Source of the DNA: Nocardioides abyssi | Lineage (GTDB): Bacteria > Actinomycetota > Actinomycetes > Propionibacteriales > Nocardioidaceae | Assembly (NCBI RefSeq): GCF_030412915.1 | Contig: NZ_JAUHJR010000002.1 | Location: 744,001-808,000 of the forward strand | Length of the DNA stretch: 64,000 nucleotides | Reading direction: 5' to 3' | In this document: positions 30,539 to 40,309 of the stretch, piece after piece | How the letters are laid out: each line of letters begins with the position of its first letter | Position numbering within the stretch: the stretch's first letter is position 1 | Made by a program: the position numbers and the translations under genes | The notes under the pieces: generated by a model | What the model saw: only the letters and a program-made list of their open reading frames with translations | The model's database searches: none | Told to the model about the DNA's origin: nothing

Positions 30539-31171
30539 GTGCACGCAACGACCGGCGTCCTCGTCTGCTTCGAGGGAGGGGAGGGCTCCGGCAAGTCCAC
30601 GCAGTCCCGCCGGCTGCGGTCGTGGCTGGAGGCCGAGGGGTACGCCGTCGTGCTGACCTTCGAGCCCGGTGACACCGAGGTCGGCCGGGTGCTGCGCCGG
30701 CTGGTGCTCGACCCGGCGACCGGCGCGCTCGACCCACACACCGAGGCGCTGCTGTACGCCGCCGACCGCGCTGAGCACGTCGCCCGCGTCGTGCGGCCCG
30801 CGCTGGAGCGCGGCGAGGTCGTGGTGATGGACCGCTACGTCGACTCCTCCCTCGCCTACCAGGGCGCCGGCCGCGACCTGGACGTGGCGATGGTCGAGCG
30901 GGTCTCGCGGTGGGCCACCGACGACCTGCGGCCGCACCTGACCGTCGTGCTCGACCTCGAGCCGGAGCAGGGGCTGGCCCGGTTCGCCGAGCGCGACAAG
31001 ATCGAGGGGGAGTCGCTGGGGTTCCACCGGCGGGTCCGCGAGGCGTTCCTGCGGATGGCCGCGGCCGACCCCGACCACTACCTCGTGCTCGACGCCCGGT
31101 CGCCGGTCGAGGAGATCGAGGCCGCCGTGCGCGCCCGGGTCGAGCCGCTGCTCGGGCAGGCCGTGCGATGA
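30539..31171 (+). CDS. tmk: Thymidylate kinase
   Basis: 210 residues from GTG 30539. P-loop FEGGEGSGKST (13-21 glycine loop, K19), TFEPGDTEVGRVLR (the dTMP-binding region), LLYAADRAEHVARVV, DRYVDSSLAYQGAGR and LDLEPEQGLAR are diagnostic. It phosphorylates dTMP to dTDP. The stop overlaps the ATG of holB, the usual tmk-holB coupling in bacteria. Confidence 0.96.
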   Translation: MHATTGVLVCFEGGEGSGKSTQSRRLRSWLEAEGYAVVLTFEPGDTEVGRVLRRLVLDPATGALDPHTEALLYAADRAEHVARVVRPALERGEVVVMDRYVDSSLAYQGAGRDLDVAMVERVSRWATDDLRPHLTVVLDLEPEQGLARFAERDKIEGESLGFHRRVREAFLRMAAADPDHYLVLDARSPVEEIEAAVRARVEPLLGQAVR

Positions 31172-32319
31172 CCGTCTGGGACTCCCTGGTCGGCCAGGCC
31201 CGCCCCGTCGAGGCGCTCCGGACCGCCGCCGAGGGCCACGGGATGAGCCACGCGTGGCTGTTCACCGGGCCGCCCGGCTCGGGCCGGTCCAACGCCGCGG
31301 TCGCCTTCGCCGCCGCGCTCCAGTGCGAGCAGGCCGGCTGCGGCAGCTGCCACGAGTGCCGCACCGCGCTGGGGGGATCGCACGCCGACATCACCCTGGT
31401 CCGCACCGAGAAGCTCTCCATCGGCGTCGATGAGGTCCGTGACCTCGTCCGCCGCTCCGCCCTCGCGCCCGTCGGCCGGCGCTGGCAGGTGTTGGTGGTC
31501 GAGGACGCCGACCGGCTCACCGACCAGGCCTGCAACGCGCTGCTCAAGGCCATCGAGGAGCCCACGGACCGCACCGTGTGGATGCTGTGCGCGCCGACCG
31601 TCGAGGACGTCCTCCCCACGATCCGCTCGCGCTGCCGGCTGGTCACGCTCTCGACGCCGGCGACCGCCGACGTGGCGGCGTTCCTCGTGCGCACCGACGG
31701 CGTCGAGCCCGGCCTGGCGTCGTACGCCGCCCGCGCCAGCCAGGGCCACATCGGCCGGGCCCGCGCGCTGGCCCGCGACGCGGGTGCCCGCACGCGGCGC
31801 GAGGAGGTCGTGGCGATCCCGGCGACGCTGACCAGCCTCGGTGCCTGCATGCGCGCCGCGTCGCGGCTCGTCGAGGTCACCAAGGAGGAGGCCGACCTGC
31901 TCACCGGCGAGCTCGACGCCCGGGAGAAGGCCGACCTCGACTCCTCCTACGGCGTGGTGGAGCGCGGCCGGCGCCCCCGGGAGTACTCCCCGGCGCTCGC
32001 CACGCTCGAGCGCGGCCAGAAGACGCGCGCCAAGCGCCGGCACCTCGACGTGGTCGACCGCGGCCTGATGGACCTGGTCTCCGTCTACCGCGACGCGATC
32101 GCCGTGGCGACCGGCGCCGCCGGCGAGCTGGTCAACGAGGAGATCCGGCCCGCGGTCGAGCAGGTCGCGCGCACCTCGAGCCCCGAGCTCAACCTGCGGC
32201 GGATCGGCTGGGTCTTCGAGGCCCGCGAGCAGATGCTGGAGTTCAACGTGCCGGTCGCGCTGGCGCTGGAGTCGATGATGGTCGCCCTGCGGGTGCCGAC
32301 CCAGGGGAGCGCCCGGTGA
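31168..32319 (+). CDS. holB: DNA polymerase III delta-prime subunit
   Basis: 383 residues from ATG 31168. Clamp-loader AAA+ fold: P-loop FTGPPGSGRSNAA with Arg40 replacing the ATP-binding Lys, zinc module CEQAGCGSCHEC, VLVVEDADRLTDQACNALLKAIEEP, and sensor-1 TIRSRCR (SRC motif contacting a neighbour's ATP). The missing lysine is expected for delta-prime, which does not hydrolyse ATP. It works in the clamp-loading complex. It is coupled to tmk and to the next gene by 4-base overlaps. Confidence 0.95.
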   Translation: MTVWDSLVGQARPVEALRTAAEGHGMSHAWLFTGPPGSGRSNAAVAFAAALQCEQAGCGSCHECRTALGGSHADITLVRTEKLSIGVDEVRDLVRRSALAPVGRRWQVLVVEDADRLTDQACNALLKAIEEPTDRTVWMLCAPTVEDVLPTIRSRCRLVTLSTPATADVAAFLVRTDGVEPGLASYAARASQGHIGRARALARDAGARTRREEVVAIPATLTSLGACMRAASRLVEVTKEEADLLTGELDAREKADLDSSYGVVERGRRPREYSPALATLERGQKTRAKRRHLDVVDRGLMDLVSVYRDAIAVATGAAGELVNEEIRPAVEQVARTSSPELNLRRIGWVFEAREQMLEFNVPVALALESMMVALRVPTQGSAR

Positions 32320-33893
32320 AGCAGGGAACCGTCCGCGTCATCGTGCTGCTGCTCGTCGCCGCCCTCGTCCTCGGCGGGATCGGCATCGCGATCGCCGGGC
32401 TCACCTCCGGCGACGGCTCCCCGGGCGACGGCTCCTCCGAGGCGCCGGCCCGCACCGTCCCGGCGCCGACCACCACGCCGGCGCCCGGCGCGCAGGACCC
32501 GCCCCGCCCGGCGCTCGCCCGCTTCTACGAGCAGGAGCTGGACTGGGCGGCGTGCGGTGACCAGGAGTGCGCCCGGCTGACCGTGCCGCTCGACTACGCC
32601 CGGCCCCGCGGCGAGACCATCGAGGTCGCGGTGCTGCGGGTGCCCGCCGCCGACCCCGACCGGCGGGCCGGCTCGCTCGTGGTCAACCCCGGCGGTCCCG
32701 GCGCACCCGGCACGACGTACGCCTCGCAGGCCGGCCTGGTCTTCGGGCAGCCGCTGCTCCAGCGCTTCGACGTCGTCGGCTTCGACCCCCGCGGCACCGG
32801 CTTCTCCACCGCGATCGACTGCGTCTCCGACGAGCAGCTCGACGTCTTCCTCGCCGCGGACCCGACCCCCGACGACCGCGCCGAGGCGGCCGCGCTCGCC
32901 CGGGCGCAGCGCGCCTTCAACGCCGGGTGCGCGGCGGAGTCCGGCGACCTCGCGAACCACGTGACCACGGTCGAGGCCGCGATGGACATGGACGTGCTGC
33001 GCTCGGCCCTGGGCGAGTCCACGCTGACCTATTTCGGTGCCTCCTATGGCACCAAGCTCGGTGCGACGTACGCCGAGCTCTTCCCCGACCGCGCCGGCCG
33101 CCTCGTCCTCGACGGCGCCGTCGACCTTTCACTCAGCTCGCGCGAGCAGAGCCTGGGCCAGGCGCAGGGCTTCGAGACCGCCATCCGGGCGTACGTCGAG
33201 AACTGCGTCGCCTCCGACGGCTGCCCGCTCGGCGACTCCGTCGAGGGCGGGCTGCAGCGGCTCACCGACTTCCTCGACGAGGTGGACGCCGAGCCGTTGC
33301 CGGCCGGCGACCGTGACCTCGCCGTCGGCAACGCCTTCTACGGGATCGTCCTGCCGCTCTACAACCGGGAGTACTGGGTGTTGCTGACCCGGGCGCTCGG
33401 CGCGGCCTTCGACGGCAACGGCGCCCCGCTGCTCCAGCTCGCGGACCTCTACGCCTCGCGGGGGCCGGACGGCTACACCGACAACAGCTCCGAGGCGATC
33501 CTCGCGATCAACTGCCTCGACGACCCGACCGCGGTCGACCCCGCTGACGTCCCCGCGCAGGTGCCCGCCTTCGAGCGCGTCTCGCCGACCTTCGGCGAGG
33601 TCTTCGCCTGGGGGCTGGCCGGCTGCCTCGGCGTGCGCGCGAAGGCCACGGTCGAGACGCCCGAGGTCGACGCCTCGGGTGCTCCGCCGATCGTGGTGGT
33701 CGGCACGACCCGCGACCCCGCCACCCCGTACGCCTGGGCCGAGGCGCTGGCCGAGCAGCTCGAGCCGGGCGTGCTGGTCACCCGCGACGGCGACGGCCAC
33801 ACCGGCTACCGCGCCGGCAACGCCTGCGTCGACGGGGCCGTCGAGGCCTACCTGGTCGACGGGACCGTCCCGGCGGACGGCCTGCGCTGCTGA
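32316..33893 (+). CDS. Membrane-anchored or secreted alpha/beta-hydrolase (tripeptidyl aminopeptidase type)
   Basis: 525 residues from GTG 32316. An N-terminal hydrophobic helix (VIVLLLVAALVLGGIGIAIAGL) lacks a lipobox. It is followed by a Ser/Pro/Thr-rich linker and an S33-type peptidase domain: LVVNPGGPGAPG (oxyanion), FDVVGFDPRGTGFS, nucleophile S243 in FGASYGTKLG, then Asp in VVGTTRDPATPY and His in RDGDGHTGYR. The C-terminal TAP-like region is present. It resembles Streptomyces SlpD/E and mycobacterial Hip1/CaeA. It is coupled to holB by GTGA, a conserved arrangement in actinobacteria, although the products act in different compartments. Confidence 0.9.
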   Translation: MKQGTVRVIVLLLVAALVLGGIGIAIAGLTSGDGSPGDGSSEAPARTVPAPTTTPAPGAQDPPRPALARFYEQELDWAACGDQECARLTVPLDYARPRGETIEVAVLRVPAADPDRRAGSLVVNPGGPGAPGTTYASQAGLVFGQPLLQRFDVVGFDPRGTGFSTAIDCVSDEQLDVFLAADPTPDDRAEAAALARAQRAFNAGCAAESGDLANHVTTVEAAMDMDVLRSALGESTLTYFGASYGTKLGATYAELFPDRAGRLVLDGAVDLSLSSREQSLGQAQGFETAIRAYVENCVASDGCPLGDSVEGGLQRLTDFLDEVDAEPLPAGDRDLAVGNAFYGIVLPLYNREYWVLLTRALGAAFDGNGAPLLQLADLYASRGPDGYTDNSSEAILAINCLDDPTAVDPADVPAQVPAFERVSPTFGEVFAWGLAGCLGVRAKATVETPEVDASGAPPIVVVGTTRDPATPYAWAEALAEQLEPGVLVTRDGDGHTGYRAGNACVDGAVEAYLVDGTVPADGLRC

Positions 33894-33910
33894 GCCCCTC
33901 GGCTGGTGCA

Positions 33911-34008
33911 CGGCTGGTTGAGGAGGTTCCGCTGGGAACCGTCTCGAGACCCGGCCGGAAGAGCATCGGCTGGTTGAGGAGGTTCCGCTGGGAACCGTCT
34001 CGAAACCC
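33911..34008. repeat. Two 42-bp direct repeats with internal hairpin
   Basis: Copies at 33911-33952 and 33967-34008 are identical apart from one base (CTCGAGACCC versus CTCGAAACCC). Each holds GGTTCC-GCTG-GGAACC and ends in the CTCGAGACC-type sequence common between genes in Nocardioides-like genomes. They lie between the convergent peptidase and dioxygenase genes and may also act as terminators. Confidence 0.9.
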
Positions 34009-34037
34009 GCCGGCGGCGCCGGAGCCCGGCCGGCCGC

Positions 34038-35009
34038 TCAGCTGATCAGCTCGTCGATGCGGGTGTAGGCGTCCGAGCTGCCGGCCACCACGCGGCTGGT
34101 GCGGCCGTCGAGGGCGACCGGCACGTCGCCGACGAGCGTCACGCGGCGTACCTCGCGGCGGTGGTTGTCGAAGTCGGCGACCGCGTAGTGCTGGGTGGCC
34201 CGATTGTCCCACATCGCGACGTCGCCCTGCTGCCACTGCCAGCGCACGGTGTTCTCCAGCTTGGTGACGCGGTCCTGCAGGAGCTGGAACAGCGCGCTCG
34301 ACTCGGCGGTGTTGAGCCCGAGGAAGCGCTTGACGAAGTGCCCGAGCAGCAGCGATCGCTCACCGGTCTCGGGGTGCACGCGGACCACCGGGTGCTCGGT
34401 CTCGTAGTAGGTCGCCCGGAACTGGCCGCGGTCGAGCGCGTCGCGGTCCGGGGAGTCGCCGTCGGGGTCCTCGGAGGAGGCGACGTAGTCGTACTCGTTG
34501 GTGTGCACCGCCCAGAGCCCGTCGACGAGCGATCGCAGCGGCGGGGTGAGGGCGTCGAACGCCGCGACGGTGTTGGCCCACACGGTGTTGCCGCCGTAGG
34601 GCGGGATGGTGACGCTGCGCAGGATGCTGATCGCGGGGACCCGGTCGACGAAGGTGACGTCGGTGTGCCAGCTGTTGGCGGCCATGCCCTGGGTGGCGGC
34701 GAGGCTGAGCACGTGCGCGCTGCCGGTGTTGACGGTCGGGTGCGCGGTGGTGAGCGTGCCGAGCTGCTCGGCGAAGGCGAGCTGGCCGGCGTCGTCGAGG
34801 TGGTGCTGGCCGCGGAAGAAGACGACCTTGTGGGCGAGCAGGGCGGCGCGGATCGTCGCGACGACCTCGGGGTGCAGGTCGGGGCCGAGGGTCACACCCT
34901 CGACGACGGCGCCGATGCGGCCGCCGACCTTGCGGACGGTGGGCAGGGTGGGGGTGTCGGCGCTGGTGCTGTCGGGCGAGCCGGTCGGACGGTCCAGGGT
35001 GCTGGTCAC
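34038..35009 (-). CDS. TauD/TfdA-family Fe(II)/2-oxoglutarate dioxygenase
   Basis: 323 residues from GTG 35009, with a strong AGGAGGAAC ribosome-binding site. The iron triad is visible as H-x-D in NSWHTDVTF and the distal His in ATQHYAV; the 2-oxoglutarate Arg lies in [34 protein letters not shown] and [12 protein letters not shown] are TauD hallmarks. Members release sulfite from taurine or alkyl sulfates (AtsK, Rv3406), so sulfur scavenging is the likely role. The exact substrate is not readable. A LysR gene 53 bp upstream on the same strand is the probable regulator. Confidence 0.92.
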   Translation of the reverse strand: MTSTLDRPTGSPDSTSADTPTLPTVRKVGGRIGAVVEGVTLGPDLHPEVVATIRAALLAHKVVFFRGQHHLDDAGQLAFAEQLGTLTTAHPTVNTGSAHVLSLAATQGMAANSWHTDVTFVDRVPAISILRSVTIPPYGGNTVWANTVAAFDALTPPLRSLVDGLWAVHTNEYDYVASSEDPDGDSPDRDALDRGQFRATYYETEHPVVRVHPETGERSLLLGHFVKRFLGLNTAESSALFQLLQDRVTKLENTVRWQWQQGDVAMWDNRATQHYAVADFDNHRREVRRVTLVGDVPVALDGRTSRVVAGSSDAYTRIDELIS

Positions 35010-35062
35010 GGTTCCTCCTGTTGTAAGTCGACTGGGTCACTCGACAATAACAGGAGAAGCGG
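35010..35062 (-). promoter_or_regulatory. AT-richer inverted region between lysR and dioxygenase gene
   Basis: TGTTGTAAGTCGA and TCGACAATAACA form an imperfect inverted repeat around CTGGGTCAC, with T-N11-A character as at LysR sites. The ribosome-binding site of the dioxygenase gene follows directly. Confidence 0.4.
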
Positions 35063-35989
35063 TCACCGGGGCCGCACCGGCTCGCAGATCTCCTGGATGC
35101 GCCGCGTCGCGAGCTCGATCATCAGCTGCGCCGCGGGGGAGAGGATCGCGTCGGCCCGGTGCACGATCGCGAGCACGTCGTGCTGGCGGGGGCGCAGCGA
35201 GGTCCAGCCGGCGTCCGGCGCGAGGCGCGGCAACAGCTGGTCGACGACGCCACGGGGGACGACACTGTCGGCCAGTCCCATGCCGACCAGCTCGACCGCC
35301 GTCTCGACGTCCTCCACCTCGATCCGCGTCACCGGGTTGCGGCCGGTCTCGTGGAGCATCTGGCGCAGCACGATGCGGGTCGAGTCGTTGGCGCGCCAGG
35401 TGGTCTCCGGCATGACCAGCGAGGCCTGCGAGAGGCGGGCAGCCGTCACTGGCGACGCGACCCGCTCGGGGTCGGCGGAGATGTAGACCAGCTCGTCCTT
35501 GGCCACCGGGGTGATGGTCATGCCCTCGCTCGTCGCGGCGGCGACCGCGATCATCGCCGCCTCGAGCCGGCCGCGGCGCAGCTCCTCCTGCACGTCGGTG
35601 GAGTTCTGGCCCACCAGCTCGACGCGGACGCCGGGGTAGCGCTCGAGCACGTCGGCCACCAGGTCCGCTCCCGCGTAGAGCCGGGCGGTGCCGAACATGC
35701 CGAACCGGATGGTCCCGGTCTCCAGCGACCGGACGCTCCGCACGGCGCGCTCGGCCTTGTCGATCGACGCGAGCACCCGCTCGGCGTACGGGCGCAGCGT
35801 GTCGGCGACCGTCGTCGGCACCACGCCGCGGCCCACCCGGCGGAAGAGCTGGACGCCGAGCGACTTCTCCAGGGCGCGAATCTGCTCGGAGACCGACGGC
35901 TGCGCGTAGCCGAGCTCCTCGGCCGCGCGGGTCAGGGAGCCCTGCTCGTACGTCGCGAGGAAGCATGTGAGCTGGTGCACAGAAAGCAT
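35063..35989 (-). CDS. LysR-family transcriptional regulator
   Basis: 308 residues from ATG 35989. N-terminal winged HTH: LTCFLATYEQGSLTRAAEELGYAQPSVSEQIRALEKSLGVQLFRRVGRG. The substrate-binding domain at 90-300 is of the type-2 periplasmic fold (IRFGMFGTARLYAG, VRVELVGQNSTDVQEEL). It likely controls the downstream dioxygenase according to sulfur source. Its start overlaps a CATAGG-N5-CCTATG palindrome (35987-36003), suggesting autoregulation. Confidence 0.92.
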   Translation of the reverse strand: MLSVHQLTCFLATYEQGSLTRAAEELGYAQPSVSEQIRALEKSLGVQLFRRVGRGVVPTTVADTLRPYAERVLASIDKAERAVRSVRSLETGTIRFGMFGTARLYAGADLVADVLERYPGVRVELVGQNSTDVQEELRRGRLEAAMIAVAAATSEGMTITPVAKDELVYISADPERVASPVTAARLSQASLVMPETTWRANDSTRIVLRQMLHETGRNPVTRIEVEDVETAVELVGMGLADSVVPRGVVDQLLPRLAPDAGWTSLRPRQHDVLAIVHRADAILSPAAQLMIELATRRIQEICEPVRPR

Positions 35990-36003
35990 AGGGACAGCCT
36001 ATG
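35987..36003. promoter_or_regulatory. Palindrome over lysR start
   Basis: CATAGG-GACAG-CCTATG begins at the lysR ATG. It may be an autoregulatory operator shared with the divergent small gene. Confidence 0.45.
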
Positions 36004-36093
36004 TCGACTGAAGGAAGGTCAGGCTACCCCTATGGCTGGAACTCCTCCAGAATGGAGTCAGTACTCCTGCACCCGAGAACGAAAGGATCCGCC

Positions 36094-36276
36094 GTGTTCA
36101 CCCACGTCTGCACCGCTTGCGCGAAGCGCCAGCTCATCTTCCCCTCCCAGGTCACGGCGGTCGCCGAGAGCGAGCAGGGCCCGGTCGCCACCTTCACCTG
36201 CTGGTGCGGCGCCGAGCAGTCCGCGCCCTACGGCCTTGCGCCGGCGACGTCCCGCAAGGTCGTCCTCGCGGCCTGA
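36094..36276 (+). CDS. Small Cys-containing protein, possible zinc ribbon
   Basis: 60 residues from GTG 36094, preceded by GAAAGGA. A CxxC pair (VCTACAKR) near the N terminus and a CxC pair (FTCWCGAEQ) 30 residues later could bind one zinc ion. The rest is a short beta-rich sequence (QLIFPSQVTAVAE, PVATFTCWCG). A longer frame from ATG 36001 lacks a ribosome-binding site and would overlap the lysR operator, so the short form is preferred. I do not recognise the family. A GCCCC-GAC-GGGGC hairpin follows 14 bp after the stop. Confidence 0.65.
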   Translation: MFTHVCTACAKRQLIFPSQVTAVAESEQGPVATFTCWCGAEQSAPYGLAPATSRKVVLAA

Positions 36277-36289
36277 CGCCCTCGGTTTC

Positions 36290-36302
36290 GCCCCGACGGG
36301 GC
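36290..36302 (+). terminator. Hairpin between small gene and tRNA
   Basis: GCCCC-GAC-GGGGC, 14 bp after the stop of the small Cys protein and before the tRNA promoter. Confidence 0.45.
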
Positions 36303-36310
36303 GGCGTCCC

Positions 36311-36316
36311 TATACT
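36311..36316 (+). promoter_or_regulatory. tRNA-Thr -10 element
   Basis: TATACT, the best -10 match in the region, 43 bp before the mature tRNA 5' end. No clean -35 was found. Confidence 0.55.
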
Positions 36317-36358
36317 CCTTCGGGTTGCCCGGCAGGTCCCGACCGCGCCGGGCAGCGC

Positions 36359-36431
36359 GCCGCCTTAGCTCAGTCGGTAGAGCGTCTCACTCGTAATGAG
36401 AAGGTCGTCGGTTCGATTCCGACAGGCGGCT
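36359..36431 (+). tRNA. tRNA-Thr (anticodon CGT)
   Basis: A complete 73-base cloverleaf. The acceptor stem GCCGCCT pairs with AGGCGGC with discriminator T. D-arm GCTCAGTCGGTAGAGC. Anticodon stem TCTCA/TGAGA encloses loop CTCGTAA, reading ACG codons. T-arm GTCGG-TTCGATT-CCGAC. The CCA end is not encoded. A terminator follows at 36438. Confidence 0.97.
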
Positions 36432-36437
36432 CCGATC

Positions 36438-36474
36438 AAGGCCCCTGATCTGCAGTGATGCGGTCGGGGGCCTT
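36438..36474 (+). terminator. Rho-independent terminator after tRNA-Thr
   Basis: AAGGCCCC (36438-36445) pairs with GGGGCCTT (36467-36474), followed by TCTCCTT. It sits seven bases after the tRNA 3' end. Confidence 0.8.
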
Positions 36475-36531
36475 TCTCCTTCGCGCCCGGGGGAGTGGCG
36501 ACGGCTTCCTGGTGGCTCGCATCGGCCGCCG

Positions 36532-37220
36532 TCAGCGGCGGGTGCCGGTGACGAGGTACTGCAGCTGGACGTCGTGGCCGGGCGCGACGCCGTGGGCGCG
36601 GTCGAGCTCGAGGACCTCCTCGAGGGGGACGACGGCGACGTCGACCAGCCCGGCCGCGCGGAGGACGTCGGCGGTCGCCTCGATCGAGCGGGCCTCGGCC
36701 AGCGGGAGGGCCGCGTCGGGGCGGTCGCCGTACAGCGCGCCGAGCCCGTCGGTGAACCACGTGCTGTCCACCATCGCGACGACCCCGCCGGGTCGGAGCA
36801 GCTCGACCCAGCGGGCGACGGCGGTGGCGGGGTCGCGGAGCGTCCACATGACGTACCGGCCCACGACCGCGTCGTACGACGCCGGCGGGAACGGCGGGGC
36901 GACGGCGTCCCCGACGAGGATGCGCGGCGGGTCGGCCAGCTCGGCGGCGTGCTCGCGGGCGAGATCCAGCATGCCGCCGGCGAGGTCGATGCCGGTGACG
37001 CGGTGGCCGAGCTCGGCGAGCAGGCAGGCGACGTGGCCGCTGCCCGTGCCGACGTCGAGCACCTCGACGGGTGCCGAGGGGAGGACGCCGGACCACACGC
37101 GGCCCCAGGCCTGCCGGTCGAGGTCGCGGCGCTCGGGCCGCTGCTGGTAGGCGTCGTACGACGGGGCGCGCCCGGTCCAGTAGTCGTCGATCCTGGCCTG
37201 GAGGGGGTCGGGGTGCTGGC

Positions 37221-37224
<4 letters not shown>
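36532..37224 (-). CDS. Class I SAM-dependent methyltransferase, last gene of ABC operon
   Basis: 230 residues from ATG 37224, overlapping the ATPase stop. SAM motif EVLDVGTGSGHVACLLAELG, GIDLAGGML, then DAVVGRYVMWTLRDP and LLRPGGVVAMVD. It is a Methyltransf_11/25 type enzyme. Translational coupling to a metal-chelate/cofactor ABC importer suggests it modifies the imported compound (inference), but the substrate cannot be read. Confidence 0.85.
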
Positions 37225-38005
<781 letters not shown>

Positions 38006-38009
<4 letters not shown>

Positions 38010-39016
38010 GAGCCGGTCCCGAAGCGTTCGACGATGCGGGCGAGGCCGGCGACCGAGAGCGGGGTGGGCGGCTCGGTGAAGTTGAACAGCTGGGTCATCA
38101 CGTCCCCCTTGCGCACCGCGGTCAGCCGGTCCGCCCCGGGCAGGCGGGTGACGGCGTCCTCCACCGCGGCCGGGTCGCCGTCGCTGTGCAGCAGCACGAG
38201 CACGTCGGGGTCGCGGCCGAGCAGCTCCTCGAGGGTGACCTCGAAGACCCGCTCGTCGACGTCGGCGAAGGCGTTCTCGAAGCCGGCCGCCTCCAGCTGC
38301 GGGTGGGCCATGCTGGCGGTGCCGTAGGCGTACGTCGTGCCGCCACCGACGGTCGGGTAGAGCACGGCGGCGGTCCGCCCCGACGGCTGGCCCACCTCGG
38401 CGTCGATCGCCGCGAGGTCGGCCTCGAGGTCGGCGACCGCCTCCCGCGCTTGGGCCTCGCGGCCGAAGACCTTGCCGTAGAGCTCGAGCTGGGCGGAGAC
38501 GTCGTCGAACCCGGGGGCGTCGACGCCGCCGCACAGTGCCGGCTCCTCCAGCAGCGGGATGCCGACGGCGTCGAGCGTCGCGCGCGAGAGGTTGTCGACC
38601 TCGCCGAGCACCAGGTCGGGCTCCTGGCCGATGACGACCTCCTTGGAGATCTGCAGGTGCCCGCTGCTGTCCAGCTCGTCGGTCAGCAGCGGGACCTCCT
38701 CGAGCGCGGCGAGCGTGGCGTCGTCGTGATACTCCGCCGGGTACTGCCCGGCACGCGCGGTCGCCCGATCGAGCACACCGAGGGCCTGGAGGAACGGCAC
38801 GGCCGAGCTCTTGAGGAGCACCACCCGCTCCGGTGCCTCATCGAACGTGACCTCGGCGCCGCAGTTCTCCACGGTGACCGGGTAGTTGCCGGTGGCCGTC
38901 GACGCGGGGGCGGCGCGGTCGTCCTCGGTGCCGCAGGCGGTCAGGCCGCCGAGCAGCAGGGCCATCCCGGCGCAGGCGGTCCAGCGGGCGCGGGGACGGG
39001 GGTGGCGAGCGGGCAC
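38006..39016 (-). CDS. ABC importer substrate-binding lipoprotein (cobalamin/siderophore/F420-0 type)
   Basis: 336 residues from GTG 39016 with GAGGAG upstream. Lipobox LTAC gives an N-terminal lipid anchor. The COG0614 fold is seen in PERVVLLKSSAVPFLQALGV, EPDLVLGEVDNLS and DPDVLVLLHSDGD. A terminal LFNFTEPPTPLS and a start of the mature part with PVTVENCGAEV recall the proposed F420-0 transporter binding proteins of actinobacteria, but this is from memory of the family and not certain. Siderophore or haem are alternatives. No riboswitch controls this operon. Confidence 0.8.
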
Positions 39017-39049
39017 GGTTCTCCTCGGGAGGGTGGGTCGGGACGGAGA

Positions 39050-40156
39050 TCAGGCCGTGGTGGCGTGCAGGCGGCGGATGAGCACGAGCAGGAACGGTGC
39101 GCCGACGAGGGAGGTGATGATCCCGATCGGGAGCTCCTGGGGGGCGAAGAGCGTGCGGGCGAGCACGTCGGCCCAGACGAGCAGGACGGCGCCCATGAGG
39201 GCGGCGACGACGACCACGCGCACGTGGCGGCCGCCGACCGCGCGGCGGGCGAGGTGCGGAACGACGAGCCCGACGAACCCGATGCTCCCCGAAGCTGCGA
39301 CGACCACCCCGACGCACAGCGCGACGACCACCAGCGCCTGCAGCCGGAACCGCTCGGGCCGCACGCCCAGGGTGTGGGCGGTCTCGTCGCCGATGGCCAG
39401 CGTGTCGAGCCGACGTCCCCAGAGGGTCAGCAGCGCGACGGTGCCCAGGACCACGACCGCGACGACGGCCAGCGGGGTGTCCCACTGCGCCAGCGCGAGC
39501 GACCCCAGGAGCCAGAACATCACCGAGCGGGCGCCCTCGGCCGAGCCGGAGGCGAAGATGAGGAAGCTGGTCAGCGCGTAGAGCGCGTAGCCGACCGCGA
39601 CGCCGGCCAGCAGCAGTCGCACGGAGGTGACCCGTCCGGCGCTGCGGGCCACCAGGAACACCAAGAGGGAGGCGGCGAGCGCGCCGAGGAACGCCATGAC
39701 CTGGAGGGCGTGCTCGGCGAACCCTGCGCCGACGCCGAACAGGATCGCCGCCGCCGCGCCGCTCGAGGCCCCCGAGTTCACGCCGAGCAGGTAGGGGTCG
39801 GCCAGCACGTTGCGCACCATCGCCTGGAGCGCCACGCCACAGACCGCGAGACCGGCACCGACGAGCGCCCCCAGGAGCACGCGCGGCAGGCGCACCTGCC
39901 AGACGATCGCGTCGACCGGCGCGCTCCAGGTCGGCTCGCCCGGCCAGCCGAGCAGGTGGTGCCCGACGACGCGGGCGACCGTGCCGGCCGGCACCGGGAC
40001 CGCGCCGACGCCGACGCCCGCGACGACCGTCGCCACGAGCGCGGCGAGCAGCCCGAGTGTCCACGCGGTCGCGCGCCGACGGCCTGCGTCGAGGCCGAGC
40101 GGGTCGACCGCGTCCTCGCCCTCCGACGACCGCGGCGCCGTTGCGGTGTCGAGCAC
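39050..40156 (-). CDS. ABC importer permease (FecCD/BtuC type)
   Basis: 368 residues from GTG 40156, with GGGGAAGGGG upstream. About ten transmembrane helices. Family motifs: VWQVRLPRVLLGALVGAGLAVCGVALQAMVRNVLADPYLLGVNSGASSGA, GSIGFVGLVVPHLARRAVGG and PQELPIGIITSLVGAPFLLVLI. First gene of a permease - binding protein - ATPase - methyltransferase operon. A 21-bp palindrome sits in its leader at 40181-40201. Confidence 0.92.
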   Translation of the reverse strand: MLDTATAPRSSEGEDAVDPLGLDAGRRRATAWTLGLLAALVATVVAGVGVGAVPVPAGTVARVVGHHLLGWPGEPTWSAPVDAIVWQVRLPRVLLGALVGAGLAVCGVALQAMVRNVLADPYLLGVNSGASSGAAAAILFGVGAGFAEHALQVMAFLGALAASLLVFLVARSAGRVTSVRLLLAGVAVGYALYALTSFLIFASGSAEGARSVMFWLLGSLALAQWDTPLAVVAVVVLGTVALLTLWGRRLDTLAIGDETAHTLGVRPERFRLQALVVVALCVGVVVAASGSIGFVGLVVPHLARRAVGGRHVRVVVVAALMGAVLLVWADVLARTLFAPQELPIGIITSLVGAPFLLVLIRRLHATTA

Positions 40157-40180
40157 CAGGACCCCTTCCCCTCGCAGCGC

Positions 40181-40212
40181 TGTTGCACATGCTTTGCAAC
40201 AACGGGAACGTA
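40181..40212 (-). promoter_or_regulatory. Operator-like palindrome and -10 of ABC operon
   Basis: TGTTGCA-N7-TGCAACA (40181-40201) is a perfect 7-bp-arm palindrome. On the minus strand TACGTT (40212-40207) lies just before it as a candidate -10, so the palindrome would cover the transcription start, the place for a repressor. Confidence 0.6.
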
Positions 40213-40309
40213 GCAGCAGGCTCGGAGTGGGCGGCGAGGTGTGCGGCGCGTTGGTGGACGCGCCGACCCGAGGGTCCGGGGCGCGGGCGGGGCGCCGACG
40301 GTCGACGCG

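Noticed and set aside
36001-36093. Longer start for the small Cys protein
   Set aside because: No ribosome-binding site and overlap with the lysR operator; GTG 36094 has GAAAGGA.
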